Below, piece by piece: positions 46,991 to 60,619 of a stretch of DNA of 64,000 nt (within the stretch, counting starts at the first letter, position 1; every line of letters begins with the position of its first letter). Source of the DNA: Vicugna pacos (lineage: Eukaryota > Chordata > Mammalia > Artiodactyla > Camelidae); assembly GCF_048564905.1 (NCBI RefSeq), contig NC_133006.1, positions 24,582,001-24,646,000 of the forward strand, read 5' to 3'. The translations under genes were made by a program, and so were the position numbers. The notes under the pieces were generated by a model. The model did not search any database. It was not told where the DNA came from and worked only from the letters and a program-made list of their open reading frames with translations.

Positions 46991-47113
46991 GGTGTTTTCA
47001 TCAAGGGATGGAGAGTGCATTGTGGAAAAAAAGGATGTGCACCTCAGACACAGGGCAGGGCTGCAGGGCTCTCCTCTCCTCCACTTCCTTCCCCCACCCC
47101 TGCGCCTGACCCC

Positions 47114-49320
47114 AGAGCTACTCAGAAGGCATCTTCATTTCCCATTGCTCTCTGGTCTCCAGGTCAGCCATCTATCTCCCTGTGACTCAGACCACAGCCA
47201 CTATGCTTCACGGGATGTGCTGAATAAAAGACAACAGAGTGGCTGAGCCCTTGGGTGGCCACAAGGATGATGACAGGTGACCTGAGCTCCCCTTTGACTT
47301 CTTTACCAGGGACCTGCCCAGGGCCTCCTTAGGCTCCCAGCAGTGGGACAGGGCTGTGCACACAAGGGGGTGACCCATCCGGTGTTAAGTTCAGAGTCTG
47401 AAATGTTTCCCCAAATGTAGGCTTACATAGATGTTTTCTCCCCATTAAATTACCAAGGTTTCTCAGAGAGGAGAAAATCTTGAGAACCATACAACTGGTT
47501 CCCAGGCTTACGGTGGACCCCACAAACCCTCAGTGGAGGACCTCAGTCTCCAGGGATAGTACCTTAAGCCACAAGTAACTGTCACCTGTTTCCACTGCTG
47601 CTAACAAGGATATAGGCTCTTGCTCCAGGGTATCAAGTCTGGAACCTCCACCCCTAGGATTATGTAGAAGTGGGGGGATGGGGAGGAGATCCCCAGAGTA
47701 ATGGGGGTCCTTGAGATGTGAGAAGGAAGAAATCATGACAGTAGGAGATGGAGGCCAACAGGACTGGAGAAGGAAGAACCAGAGAGGAGAGTGGCAGGGG
47801 AGGGGCCAGCTCAGTGGCCACGTGTGCAGGAGGGATGGGGTCTGTGTGGGGAGAGGCACAGGGGCTCCTGGGCTGGGTGCTGGGAGAGGCTCTAGTTTTC
47901 ACCTGGATGTTAATTACACAGGCGTTAGGTCTGTGTTTTGCTGGTAAACTCTACTTAAGTGTCAGGTATTTTCTGTACTTACAGGTCTAGAACAACTCAA
48001 ATACACATGGAAGAAAGAGAAAAGGAAAAAAAGGAGAGAAGGGAGGTGACTTAAGGAATTCCTTTCTTCCAGAGAAATATCCCAATTGCCAGTACCGACT
48101 CCACCCCACCCCCACCCGCCAGGATGCTGGGGGCAGGGAGAATCAAGGGAGAGCCTGTACTCAGCTCACAGCCTGGGCTACTTGGACACCATCTCTTAAT
48201 TTGCTAAGACAGTGGGGACCACTGTGCCAAAAAGACTGGCAGCAGGAGTTGTAAAAAGACCTGTCTAGCTGGTGAACATGGAGGTCATTCCTGGAGAGCA
48301 GAGGACAGGATGTCAAGTGGAGCCTGGAGACCACAGTGACTACAAGGAGATTAGACAGGAGTCTGGGTTCAGGTGTCTCCTGAACATTTCCCTGAGAACA
48401 CGAAAACCACCTGCCCCCCCCCTCAAGACCTACAGGACCCAGGCGTCCCAACACTGTTCCCAAGGACACCAAGCATGGACCCTCCTGTGCAGGCATCAAA
48501 CTTTCCACTCTTTGAAGCTTCAAGGACTCCCTATTCTCCTCCTCAGTCCCGAGAGCCCAGGACCCCAGCATCCTGCCTCTTCTTTCCCTTTGTGGACCTA
48601 ACAGACAGGGACCTGCTGTCCGGATCCCTGAGGTCTGTCTCTAGCCACCTCCAGACCCTGAAATTAAATGTCCTGTATTCCTGGACCCAAAGCTGATTTT
48701 TAGGCCTGCCTAATGACCCAGGGTTGGGGTCATGGGTCAGGGGAGTCTCCCCAGGGCCCCACAGTTTGTAGCTCAGCTCCACCTCCAGCTGAGCAGAATC
48801 AGGTGATTTTGGATAAAAGACTGGGACTTGGAGGAAACACATGAGCCACATGGAGGAGAGAAAATCTGCCTCAGTCTCTCCCCTTCCATCCACAACCAAT
48901 AAACAAACACAACAAAGGTGACTCTGTGCAACACACCAGGATTCCAGAGAATTCCACACAACTTATGTGTAGAGGTGGGTGGACTGGAATCCATGGAGGA
49001 GGCAGAACCTAGGGAAGAGCAGAGGCAGAGCCTGCGATCCTGGCCTCCAGCTGTGGCCAACGAGCTGGAAGCCCCAAGACACCTAGTGTAGCAGAGAGGT
49101 GACTCATAGGAATCCAGCCTTCCAGCCTCAGCAGTGCCAGGGCCCCAGGTATAACTAGATACCAGCAAGAGTGGGTCCTGGGTCCCCAACCCACCAGCCA
49201 CTGGGCCACCTGTGACTTTGGACCCCCCAACCCCCCACTCACAGTAGCAGATCCGGACAGCCTTAAAACACAGGACATGGCAGAGGTGCCAGCACCACCC
49301 CATCTCCCCATCTCCCTGCA
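47114..49320. other. Single-copy stretch, nothing recognised
   Basis: No counterpart elsewhere in the window. A purine-rich tract sits at about 48010-48045. Open frames reach about 180 codons (minus strand, 49321-48773), but none shows a domain, signal peptide or codon pattern I recognise. Confidence 0.5.
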
Positions 49321-49324
49321 TTCC

Positions 49325-49950
49325 TGAAGGAGAAATAATAAAATGGCCACGCTTAGGCTAACTAATTCCTGGCCTTATACTTACTGTTTGCTTTTGAAAT
49401 GGTCAGCAAATCTAACTGATCAGACACTGCTCCAAACTCCGGCCTCTTGTTAGAATTAGAGTTAGAGTTAGAGATATGGATTCCCTGTGTGTTTTACCTT
49501 CCTCTGGCAATTGAAATTTACAGTCATGTGTGGATTCTGAGTCATTCCCCCAGAAAGGGAGTCACAGGACGACGATCTCAGGAGAATGACCAGACCCTCC
49601 GAAGTCCCTCCTGGCGCCCGATGAGTCTGATGAGATTAAGAAGGTCACGGGCTGATGACCCTCCAGACCACTGGACAGTCCTAAGATGCGGGACAGAAAC
49701 ACCAAGATTTAGGAGGAAGCTTCACAAGAGACTCTTGTTGATTGATATCCCCATTTAACGCCCCAAGTTATTCACTATATAATTAGTAAGGCCCAACCCT
49801 AAGGCGACTTCACGGTTTTGAAGGCACTAGTCTGCTGTGGGTCCCCTTTGCTTGGCAAAGCAATAAAGCTGCCTCTTTTCTTCTAAACTGTGAAACACAG
49901 TTGCTGAGTTAATCAACTCATCAAGGACAGGGGCGGGTCTTTCAGCAACA
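49325..49950 (+). repeat. Solo LTR (ERV1-type)
   Basis: Starts TGAAGGAGAAATAATAAAA and ends TTTCAGCAACA, flanked by a 4-bp duplication TTCC (49321-49324 and 49951-49954), the size usual for ERV1 elements. A TATA-like tatataat lies near 49777 and an AATAAAG signal near 49862, in the expected order. No internal sequence is attached. Confidence 0.75.
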
Positions 49951-50149
49951 TTCCGCCTCTTACTCAGGGGATCCCAGACCCGAGGGCAGAGCCCACTATC
50001 CCCATTCACCAGACAGCGATGCTCGGGGCACTGGCAGCATCAAGGCACCAAAGTACCTGGAGGCACAGGAAGCAGTAAGGAGGGCTGGGCCACACCTCTG
50101 CCAGAGGTGAGGGAGGAAGGTGCCAACTTTCCCAACTAGGGACACAAAG

Positions 50150-50500
50150 AAGAGAACCCAAAACCTGTGCTCTATCGCTGCCTCCTAGAAAACAAGAAAG
50201 ATCTCTACCGTCTCATCTGTTGAATTGTTAAATTCAAGCAGAAAAGTGCTCTCTGCTTCAAATGAGTTGGCAGAGGAACCACGCATCCAGCACGATGAGA
50301 ACCACAGTAACACGTACTACAAAAAAATAAATGGCAGTCCTCCACAACCACACTTCCAGTCATGGAATATTCTGATGTAACTGACGGAGAATTCAAAATC
50401 GCTGTCATGAAGAAACTCAGCAAGCTCCAAGAAAACTCAGAAAGGGAGTATAATGAGCTCAGGAATGAGATGAGAAAAGAAGGAATACTTTACCAAAGAA
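50150..50500 (+). repeat. L1 5' region/ORF1-proximal fragment
   Basis: The stretch 'ggagaattcaaaatcgctgt' with 'aagaaactcagcaagctcca' and 'aatgagctcaggaatgagat' follows the start region of L1 ORF1. It is truncated. Short unannotated sequence lies on either side (49955-50150). Confidence 0.5.
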
Positions 50501-50581
50501 GCTGAAACTCTTAAAAAAAACTATGTAGATTTCAATGTACAAATCTGGCACCCTTTTTTAAACAGATACCTGATTATTTTA

Positions 50582-53500
50582 TTCTGATGCTATTATAAAT
50601 GGAATTTAAAATGATTCTTTTTCCTAATTTCATGTTACTGGTACACAGAAGCACAGCTGACTTGGTCCCTGCAGTCTTGCTAAATTCAACTGTTACTTCT
50701 AGAAGACTTCTTCACCCAAGTAATTTATGCACAGGATCATGTCAGCTGCAAATGCATATACATACATTTTACATAACTTTACTTCTTTTTCTTCTTTTTT
50801 TTTTAAATAAATATTCTCCTTTTATTTCTTTTCTCCTTGCATTCTTGCTCTGACTAGGACCTCTAGTACAACAGAAATGTACCAGAGGTGTAATAAAAAT
50901 GGTGAGAGTTGACATCCTTGCCTTCTTCCTTGCCTTGAGTAGAAAGTGTTCAGTCTTCCACCATCAAGTATGTTGCCAGCAGCAAGTCTTTCATAGATGC
51001 CCTTTATCAAATGAAAGACGTGGCCTTTTATTCCTAGTTTGCTGAGAGATTTTATCATGAATGAGTGTTGAAGTTTTTAATGTTTTTTTCTCCGTAGAGA
51101 TGACCATACGGTCATTGTTCTTTATTCCATTAATACGACACATTACATGGATGTATATACACTCATCCAAACAGGCCTCCAGAGATAAAACGTACTTGGT
51201 CACAATGTGTTGGATTTGATTTGCTGATGTTTTCTTAAGGATTCATGAGTGACACTGGTCTACAGTGACCTTTCGACATCTTTTTCTGGTTTTGGTATCA
51301 GTGTTAAAACTAGCCTCATGAAACAATTTGGAAAGTGTTTCTTCTTCTTGTATTTCTTCCAAGAGTTTGTGTAGTGCTGCTATTAATACCTAAATGTTGG
51401 ATGGAATTCACAAATGAAGCCATCTGAGCCTAGAGTTTTCTTTGTGGAGTATTTCTAATGATAAATTTAATTTCTTTAATTCCTATAGTATTATTTAGGT
51501 TTCCTGTTTCTTCTTAATTCAGTCCAATAAGTGGCTCTTTAACGAACTTCACTTACTTCATACTAGTTGTCAAATTTATTTGCTTAAGTTGTTTGTAATA
51601 GTCTCTTATTACCCTTTAATGTGATAAAGTCCTTCTAACTCTGCTTTTGAAGCCTTCCACATGTTTTGATTTCATTGTAATTGAGTTAAAAAGAATTATA
51701 ATTTTTATCTGATTTTCTCTTTAAGCCATGATAATCCACGGATTTGAAGTGGGTTGGTTAAATTTCTAAATATTTGTGGATTTTGCAGATATGCATTTCT
51801 GACTTAATGTAACTGTGGTCAGAGAATATACTCTGTAATTTAGGTCCTTTAAACTGCCGGAGACTTGATTAGGGCCATAATGAAGTCTATTTTTGTGAAT
51901 GTGCCAGGTGCACTTGAAAAAGAAAGTCTATTCTCTTCTTTTAGGATGTGATACTCAATATATGACAAGTAGATCAAGTTCGCCCATGATCTGGTTTAAG
52001 TCCTCAATGTCCTTACTTGTTTTTTGTTGACTAGTTCTATTATTGAGCTAGGACAATTGATTTATGAATATAATTGATTTCTAAAAGTAATTGATATATA
52101 AATATTAGGGAAATAAATCTAATTCTTTATCAGTTCTGCTACTTCATGCTTCATCTATTTTGGAGCTCTGTAATTAAACATTTATACATTTATTACTTTT
52201 GCCTTGTCATACAGACCTCTTATTATAAAAAGTCTTTGGTCAAAGATTTATTTTGCTGAGCCTGATGAAGGAATTTGAAAATGATACAAAAAAAAAAAAA
52301 ATGGAAAGATATCCCATGTTCTTGGATTGGAAGAATTCATACTGTTAAAATGTCCATGCTACCCAAAACAATTTACAGATTTAATGCAATCTCTATCAAA
52401 ACACCCATGACATTTTTCACAGAATTAGAACACATGATTCTAAAATTTATGTGAAACCACAAAAGACCCTAGATTTGCCAAAGCAATCTTGAGAAAAAAA
52501 CCAAAGCTGAAGGTTTCCTGCTCCCTGACTTCAGACTCTACTACAAAGTTACAGTAATCAAAACACCATGGTTCCTACACAAAAACAGACACGTGACTCT
52601 ACGGAAAAGAATAGAAAGCCCAGAAATAAACCAGTGCACCTACGGTCAATAATCTATGACAAAGGAGGCAAGAATATACAGTGGAGAAAGGATAGTCTCT
52701 TCAACAAGTGGTGTTGAGGAAGCTGGACAGTCACACGTAAAACAATGGAATTAGAACATTCTCTCACATCATATACAGAAATAAACTGAAAATGGTTTAA
52801 AGACCTAAATACAAGACCTTAAACCATAAAAATCCTAGAAGGGAACACAGGTAGAACACTCTTTGGTATAGACTGTAGCAATATTTTGTTTGGATCAGTC
52901 TCCTAAAGCAAAAGCAATAAAAGGAAACAAACAGTTGGGACCTGATTAAACTTAAAAACTTTTGCGCAGCTTTTAAGGAAACCATTGACAAAACAAAAAG
53001 ACAACCTACTGAATGGGAGAAAATATTTGCAAATAATATGACTGACAAGGGTTTAATATCGAAAATATATAAACAGTTCCTTAACTCAGTTAAAAAAAAA
53101 ACCACCCAAATAACCCAATGAAAAAATGGCAGGAAGATGTGACTGGACATTTTTCCAAGGAAACATAAGGATGGCTAATGGACACATGAAAAGATGTTCA
53201 TCATGGCTAATAATGGGAGACACGTGAATCAAAAACAAAATGAGGGATCATTTCACACCTGTCAGAATGGCTATTATCCAAAAGTATACAAATAATAGAT
53301 GCTGGAGAGGCTGTGGAGAAAAGGAAACCCTCCTTCACTGCTGGTGGGAAGGTACACTGATACAGACACTATGTAAAACATAGAGTTTACATAAAAGTTT
53401 CCTCAAAAAACTGACGCTAAAACTACCATAATGATCCAGCAATTCCACTCCTGGGTATACATCCAAAAAAAACCCAAAAACACTAATTTGAAAAGCTACA

Positions 53501-54068
53501 TGCACCCCAATATTCATAGCAGCCCTGTTTATTATAATAGCCTAGATATGGAACAACTCGAGTGGCCATCAACAGATGAATGGATAAAGAAGTGGTATGG
53601 TATGCATAGACAATGGACTATCACACAGCCATCATAAAGAATGAAATTTTGCCATTCGCAGCATCATGGATGGATCCAGAGAAACTATACTTAGTGGAGT
53701 AACTCAGTTAGAGGAAAACAAATGCCGTATGATATCACTTATACATGGAATCTAAAAAAGCATACAAATGAATGTGTATAGCAAAACAGAAACAGACTCA
53801 GTGATATAGAAAACAAACGAGTGGTTACCTGTGGGGAAAATGAAGTGCGGAGGGGCAAGTTAGGGGCATGTGATTAAGAGATACAACCTACTATGTATAA
53901 AATAGATGAGCAATAAGGATATATTGTATAGGACAGGGAATTAGAGCCATTATCTTGTAATGACCTCTAATGGAGCATAATCTGTAAAAAGACTGAATTA
54001 CTATGCTGTACACCTGAACCTAGTATAATATAGTGAATCAAATGCACTCCAATTAAAAATAATTTAAG
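50582..54068 (+). mobile_element. L1 with 5' inversion (twin priming)
   Basis: Positions 50582-52255 are antisense L1 ORF2: read on the minus strand they include RT wording such as SRQGRRQGCQLSPFL, and further right the endonuclease side. From about 52260 to 54068 the sequence is sense L1, from the late ORF2 'cttggattggaagaattcat' through the 3' UTR to an A-rich end. The left end of the inverted part and the start of the sense part are nearly adjacent in L1 coordinates, as twin priming predicts. Several stops and frameshifts show it is inactive. Confidence 0.8.
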
Positions 54069-55261
54069 AAGAATACGAAAGTCTATGATCATCAGTTATA
54101 TGGAAAATGGAAACGATGTGCTGCATGCACTTTCCCTACATACAATATTCATGCAGTCATGAGTCAACACTCCCATATTTCCACGGATCCAAATTATCCT
54201 GACAGGTTAATGATTGACTAGATAGTGAAACCATAGAGATCTAAGGGGCCTCATAGAGAAGGAGAGACTGAAATGGAATGAGGGAGTGAAATGAAGAAGT
54301 GATTAGGAACAGAACAAGGGTCCTAGAAGACTAGAGTGTATTGAAGTGGGTTTTGGGGAACATTAAGTACAGAGTTTTTCAGCAAATGTCCTCTGATGAC
54401 CTGCCTCACTCTAACCATGTGCCTGATAAAGAACACCTCCCTCTCCCATCTCATTGTCCTATTCACTCCAGGACTGATGGCCTCTTCCTCAGAGAATAAA
54501 GTCACATTCGCTGATGGAATCCCAACCCGCATCCAGGCACAGCTGGGTCTGTGTGGAGCTGGGAGGCTGGCTGCAGAGGGAGCAGCAGTGATCGCAGAGG
54601 AGGGAGAAGTCAGGGGCTGATCGTGAAGAAAGTGTGAGGAAATGGGGCCTGTGAAGTCACGGTTAATACTTTCTTGGTTTTCCAGGCGATTCAAGCAACA
54701 GAGGTTAGGAATGGAGTTTTATTGTCAGAAGAAAAGCTTAGGGTCTATTTGTGTAGGGTTCAATATGGGGATCCCCAAAAAGAAGTAAACACTGATTAAG
54801 ATTTTTTTTAAGAAAATAGCCTTTGACCACTTTAAAAAAAAATGAATGTGTTAGACATGGTTTGCTTTCATCTAAGCAGGACAGAGCCCTCAGTCCTCCA
54901 GGGAGAACCCATTCAGCTCCACTGAGGGTCACTTGAGACCGTCCATCTCCTGAGCAGCTCCACCCCCACATCCGGCCACCGCTGATGAGACTATGAGGGG
55001 TGTCACCATGAGTGTTCTCGGCATGTGTTGGTTCTCCACTTTCTAGACTCACAGTGAGATTGACTTCTTGGTCCTAGTGTGGCATGTGTGGCAGGTGGGA
55101 TTCAGGTCAGGACTGTGCAGTGAGTTGTCAGCAGGGGTGACAGGGATCCCTCCTGCACGGGGTTAACTGCAGGTGCAGCCCCCGCTCTCTCCCCTCCGGC
55201 ACAACAGTACCCCTGTTGAGCTGGAGGCTGTCCTGTGCCTCCAATGAGCAGAGCCCCTCTC
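54069..55261. other. Stretch between the L1 and block A copy 2
   Basis: No gene recognised. It is absent from the left copy, where L1 sequence joins block A directly at about 189. An AATAAAG lies near 54496, but no LTR or gene around it could be defined. Confidence 0.45.
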
Positions 55262-56240
55262 ACCACCCACCACAGGCAAGGAGCACTGGAAGGAAAGAAA
55301 TCTTTTTATTTACGCCACCGGCAGAGGGGTGTTGTTTGTTACTGCAGCATAATCGAGTCCATCCTGATACACTGAGACACTAGGATTTGAATCTGACCTC
55401 AGCTTCTAGCCCTAAAGCTTGCCTTTAGCTGACGCTTCAGCCAGCCCCTCAGTGGTACCCAGTACAGCTAAGCCAGGGTGCAGGCCACTGACTCAAATTC
55501 ATTCCTTGGATTTTCAACTTCAGGACCAGGGAGAGTAACTCTCAGTCTTTCTTTGTTGGCAGGATGAGAGGTAAGACCCTAGACATGGCTGAGGATACAG
55601 TTTGTACATGTCATTGGTCTGAAAAATGAGTCAATCAGAGCAAAGAGGAAATAAGAGGTGGGAGTGTTAGTTGCAGTCAAGCCCCTGGTGCTACTTGTAC
55701 CTGAGACTCCCTGGTCCCCTGCTTTCCTTTAGTCTGCTCAAGAAGACAGTGACTCTCTCTTTGACAAACCTAAGTTGAATTCGGGCCATTTTCAGCCAAA
55801 ACAGAAGTGACGAATACAGCAAGATTCCCTTTTCTAGAAATAACAGTGTTCTTATTTGCCCAAATTGTAGAGCCCACATAAAGTAAAAGCCCTGTTCAAC
55901 AAGAGCATTTTTGCTTTTACAACTCTGTGTCCAATCATGTTTCTGGAAATCTGGAGGGGATCCTGGAGGGGATGCGAGGTCTCAAGCAACCCCAAGGCTG
56001 CTGTGTCTGCAGGTGGAGAAGCTGCGATGCCTCTGCTGCTGGAGACGTTTAGAGATAGTGAGCACTCACAGCGATTTTAACGAGTAGAACCCAGGCTTGA
56101 AAGAGCAGCTCTTGGTGCATTTAGAACTGTGTCTAGAACACAGCAGTTTACTCGTCTGTACTAGTGAATAAGGCAGTAAGAGAGCAAGCCACCCCAGAGT
56201 TTGCACCTGGTTCAGACAAGACAGTGACGGGCTGACTTAC

Positions 56241-56677
56241 TTCGTGAGGCCGAGTGTCTCCCTCCTCCTGAAGCCCCGAGAGGCACTTGCGCTCTGTGAG
56301 ATCTTGGCAAACCACACACAGGAATAGCTGTTCCTCCTGGAAAATGAGAAAGATGCTTTTCCTGTGCTGCTCACAGAACCAGACTTCCTGTGCTGGAGTC
56401 TCACCCCTGGGCTCCAGTGTTAGGAAGCTGGGGACTGAACTGGCCAGAATCCAGTTGGGCCCGAGGTCCCCTCTTGAAATGGCTGCTTGCAGAAGGGACA
56501 GCACAAGGCTTCCTCCGTAGATCTGAAAGTGACCTGGCACCTGGTGACGCAGGCCTGGCAGGAGCTGTGGCCACAGAAGAGGCTCACAGGGTCCGACACG
56601 TGCTCCAGGCAGACCCTGCTGGTCACCTCTCCCAGGAGGTCCCCCGCAGTGGGCCCACTTGCTGTGACGCTGTCCAC
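56241..56677 (-). pseudogene. TRIM-family RING/B-box exon, broken (copy 2)
   Basis: Same exon as 1177-1612. Here the first RING cysteine is Ser (VTSRVC), and the start position reads GTG followed by DSVTASGP. The RING-to-linker frameshift is shared with copy 1. The B-box histidine in the copy-1 EHKC is Arg (ERKC). The GTAAGT donor is kept. More degraded than copy 1. Confidence 0.75.
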
Positions 56678-57024
56678 TGTGTGCTCAGCATTTCCTTCTC
56701 AACAGTGACTCTGGCAGGAGGAGGAAGCGGTGAGGAATGTGAACAGGACCTGAGGTGGGAAGAGGCGGAATTCGGGATGGAGAGGGGTCATCTCGGCCTC
56801 TCATGTGGGGCCTCCCCAGGAGAATACTCTCTGGTCCTCACACACACTCTCATCCTGTCCATTCTCTTCTCCACGTGTGGACGGATGCGCCTCTCTCAGA
56901 ATGGAAGCTTACCTGTGCTGCTCCGGTTCCAGCACCAGGGGAGGAGGGCTCCCAGGACCCGGCTTCTCTCCTCAGCCTCCCTTCTCTGTCCCACCTTTTT
57001 TCCCCTCCCACCATGAGGACAAAT

Positions 57025-57245
57025 AGGGTTGAGCATCAGCTGTGTCCCTGGCACTGTTCTGAGCACCACACAGGTGTCAGCTCAGCCAGTCCTCACCTTG
57101 TCCCTAAATCCTCACCCATTTTACAGATGAGGAAAGTGAAGGGCACTGGGGTCAGTCACCTGCTGGGGTCACACAGCTAAGTCGGTTTGGGAGGAGATGC
57201 CGGGTCCCGGCTGTCCAGGTGGAGCCCGCACCCTTCAGCACCATG
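57025..57245 (-). repeat. MIR SINE (copy 2)
   Basis: Counterpart of 1955-2175, with the same core 'ttttacagatgaggaaagtg'. Confidence 0.68.
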
Positions 57246-58029
57246 TCCAGCTGCCTCCAGCCTCCCTGGACCTGGTCAGTCCCACGAACCCCCACACTGG
57301 CCAATATACATACAGGACTTCTCATCAGTGGTTTCCCTCCATATAGACCACACGTGCCCTGTCATCTCCTGTTCATCCTCAGGGCTCAGTTCCAATGTCA
57401 CCTCCTCAGGGAGGACGTCCTGAGCTGCTCCCGACTAGGGTGGGCACCCTCGTTCTACCCTCCAAATGCCTGTCTTTCCAGCTGGACTCTTAAGCATCTA
57501 AACACACAGGTCATATTTGACTTGATCACTTAGGCCTCCCCCTGCCTGGTGGATATCATGTGCCAAATGAACATCATTTGAGTTAAAAAATTAACACACC
57601 TCCCCAAAGTGTCGATAGGGAGAACTGTATGTTTCTAGTGGGCTGAAACGTATTTGGACCAACCTTCCCCATAATAACAGCTTTTTTTTTTTTGCCTTTA
57701 TGCAATGTACCTTGCTTACGAATAGATTATTCTTCAAATGTTTGAAGGATGTTATGTGAAGACTTAAACTAATTCAGAGGTCAAAAATTGGTCATTTCGG
57801 TAAAAGCATCACAGAGACAGAATTGGACTCAACGTAAGGTTCTGTTTGTTTTATTTTTTAATTAGACTTGACACAGGAATCTGCTTCCTTGGTAGCAACT
57901 GAGTTCCCCATCACTAAGGGGCTTCAGCCGTTCCCTCTTGGTGTTGTATAGAGAAGCGTGACCCGTGAGGGGACCAACCACCAGGTCTCCGAGACCCCTC
58001 CTCACTGAAGTGACCATTGTAGATGGAGT

Positions 58030-58190
58030 GCTGGCCAGGGGTCTGGGGACCTGGGTTCCGTGAGCTGTGAGATCCTGGGCTCGCACTTCTGAGTCTCATT
58101 CCTAATACTTGACAGTTCAGCTGTGATTATAGTACCTGATTACCTTCACAGAGCTATGAGTGGGATAAATTGGATAATCTATGTAAATTC
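58030..58190 (+). repeat. MIR-like fragment (copy 2)
   Basis: Counterpart of 2975-3140. Confidence 0.48.
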
Positions 58191-58669
58191 TTGTTTTGTT
58201 TTTGTGGTTGCTTCTTCTGTGTTTTATGATGGCCAAGATCAACTGTTCTCCTTCTCCTGTTTTTTTTTTCCTTTTCTGATTGCACAACAACACACACAAA
58301 CAAAAACAACAGCAAATGCATTTAATGGAGAAAAAAACTTACCCACAATTCCAAAACCTATTATAATAATATTACTTTCTTCATTCTCTTCCTGTGTGAC
58401 CAAGAATGGCTTTGGGAACTAACTGGAAAAACTGCATCATTTAACAGCACCCCCACCAGTCCTGGGAGCATCTTGCTCCTCCAAATAGCGTCATGTAATA
58501 GAACACTGAGGGGTGCTTTCTTTGGATGGTTGGAAGGGGAACTGATTTCAAAAGTATAAATGGGGAAGGGAAAAATAAATATTCTTTTGTCTCCTTTCTC
58601 CACCTTTTGAACAATATAACTTCTTCCCTCCCCTCTGCTGTTTTCCTGTTCCTCACATACTATGTGTAT

Positions 58670-58985
58670 GTTTATTTAAAAATTGAAGTATCATTGATTT
58701 CCCATGTTGTGTTCCTTTCACAGCAGAGTGATTCAGTTGTGCGTGTACATGTTCTTTGTCATTATCAGAATTACAAGACACTGACTATTGTTCCCTGCGC
58801 TGTGCAGCGGGACCTGGTTGTTGACCTATTTTATACAGCGTAGTTTGTAACTGCTAATCCCAAACTCCTAATTTTTCTCTCCTCCACTTTGCCCTTTGGT
58901 AATCATAAATTTGTTTTGTATGCATGTAAGTCAGTTTCTGTTTTGTAAATAAGTTCATTTGTATCTTTCTTTAGATTCGACAGAT
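58670..58985 (-). repeat. L1 3' end (copy 2)
   Basis: Counterpart of 5535-5915. It directly follows sequence equivalent to about 3620, so 1.9 kb found in copy 1 is missing here. Confidence 0.62.
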
Positions 58986-59034
58986 GAATATCATATGCTG
59001 TTTTTCTTTGTGTCAGATATTGTTGTAAGGGATT

Positions 59035-59190
59035 TACAGGAATTAAATAATTTGTATCTCATGAGAGCCCTCTGAGACAGGGACAGCTATCAACTCTGTT
59101 TTACAGACAATGAAACTGAGCCCACAGAGAGGCTGACTGACTCTCAGTTGGCTCAGCCATGACTCTAAGGAAATAGTCTGAACACAGAGC
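59035..59190 (-). repeat. MIR fragment (copy 2)
   Basis: Counterpart of 5920-6080. Confidence 0.6.
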
Positions 59191-59293
59191 CCAATTGTGT
59201 CCTCACTCTGTTACGCTGACTCCCTGCACTGTTCACCTGCCTCACTGAGGGTCCCCTTCTCTGGGGGCTCTGCCAGCTTCTCTTCCCCTCCAG

Positions 59294-59341
59294 GTTCTGA
59301 GACTGGCCAGGAGTCTGCTGTGTTTCTCACACCCACTACAG
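59294..59341 (+). pseudogene. 48-bp class I exon 7-like segment (copy 2)
   Basis: Counterpart of 6174-6221, with the pyrimidine tract, AG and GTGAGT preserved and only a few base changes. Both copies retain splice sites, although neither has recognisable partner exons. Confidence 0.38.
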
Positions 59342-60619
59342 GTGAGTCCATGGCGGTGTGGGTGACAGGAGAGTTGGTTGTTCATTGGCTGATGGGGTGT
59401 GTTTGCTGGAGGTGCCGGGAAGTGAGGGTCACACCGGGCTGTGGGGCATCAGTGGTCTTTGGATCCAGGCTGTGAGCTGGACGATCCAAATGCTGAAGGA
59501 GAGACCAGCAGGGACCACGCAGAGTTTACTCCTCACTGTGTTATCTCACAGCCCGAAAGCACAGCCCCACGTGCCCCTGAGAGTCACAGGGGTGGTCACT
59601 CCTCTCCTTCCCATCCCTGCTGCCCTGACGTCTCTCCTTTCCACTGACTCCCTGGTACCATCTGCTCCCAGGTGACACCACAGCTCTGCTCCCAGCACGT
59701 CCTCCCTCCCTGCCTGCCGCTCCCTGCTGGGCTCCTGGATGGAGGGAGAGGAGAACAACTCAGATAGAGACAGAGCCTGACATGTGTGCTGGTAAAGGGA
59801 AAGCGGGGGGTGTGTCCTCAAGAAAGGGAAGGGCTGCCTTAGGGAAGAGGCCTGAGCGGCTCCCTGTGGGCGGTCAGACTGGTGGTCTCAGTCTCTTGCT
59901 GGCTGTGGGTCGGGCGCTGACCTCAGCTCCTTGCCACGTGGGCCTTCCCAGCGCAGCGACTGGCTGCACCAGAGCTTGCGGGCAGTGCGGACAGTAGCGG
60001 TCAGCTAGCAGGATGGGGTCACGCTCTTCTAGGGTCTGATCAGAGGGTTGATACCCTTGTTGTCACATTCTATTGGTTAGCAGCAAGTCCCAGGTCCCAC
60101 CCACACTCCTAGAGGGCAGATTATACGAGGTGTGACTCCCACGGGGCAGGGATCCTTCGGCACCACCTCAGAGTCTGTCTGTGCAGGGACGTCCCAGGTC
60201 AGAGAGAGCAGGAACGCCAGGCAGTGTGGCCTCTGCCCTGGTCGTGTTCACACACGGGCTGCTCATCACTGAATACTCATTGTCACTGCGGGTCCACGTT
60301 GGACAAGATGATCTGCAGGACTGAGCTGTGTTCACAAAGCACCGTCCTGGATACAAGCACCAAAGCTTCCATTGGAAGGTTTCTCCCTGGTTCTGTGTGA
60401 ACCCGAGAGAGGGTCCTCTATCAATATTACCCTCTGAATTTTCAGGTCTCCTACATCTTTGGAAAGCTCCATCACTGAAATGAATCATATTTTTCTTTCC
60501 TTCTCATCCTCTCAGCAAACCTGGGCTCCCACTCTTCCTTCTAGCTTGCTGTCATACAGGATCCCACAAAGTCCCTTCTGGTGATTCTGCTTTGTTGGTG
60601 TTGTAGGCAGACTGGGTAG

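Larger units (their letters stand above)
33870..47113 (-). repeat. Right arm of the large inverted duplication
   Basis: The arm pairs with 9515-32870. It keeps uninterrupted versions of both LTR-element insertion sites found in the left arm (46474-46478, and about 38990-39000). It carries its own SINE at 41710-41818. The outer edge at about 47113 was placed where similarity to 9515-9560 fades. Confidence 0.85.

Noticed and set aside
48773-49321. Minus-strand open frame of about 180 codons as a gene
   Set aside because: No domain, start context or splice evidence, and no counterpart in the window; open frames of this length occur by chance in GC-rich DNA.
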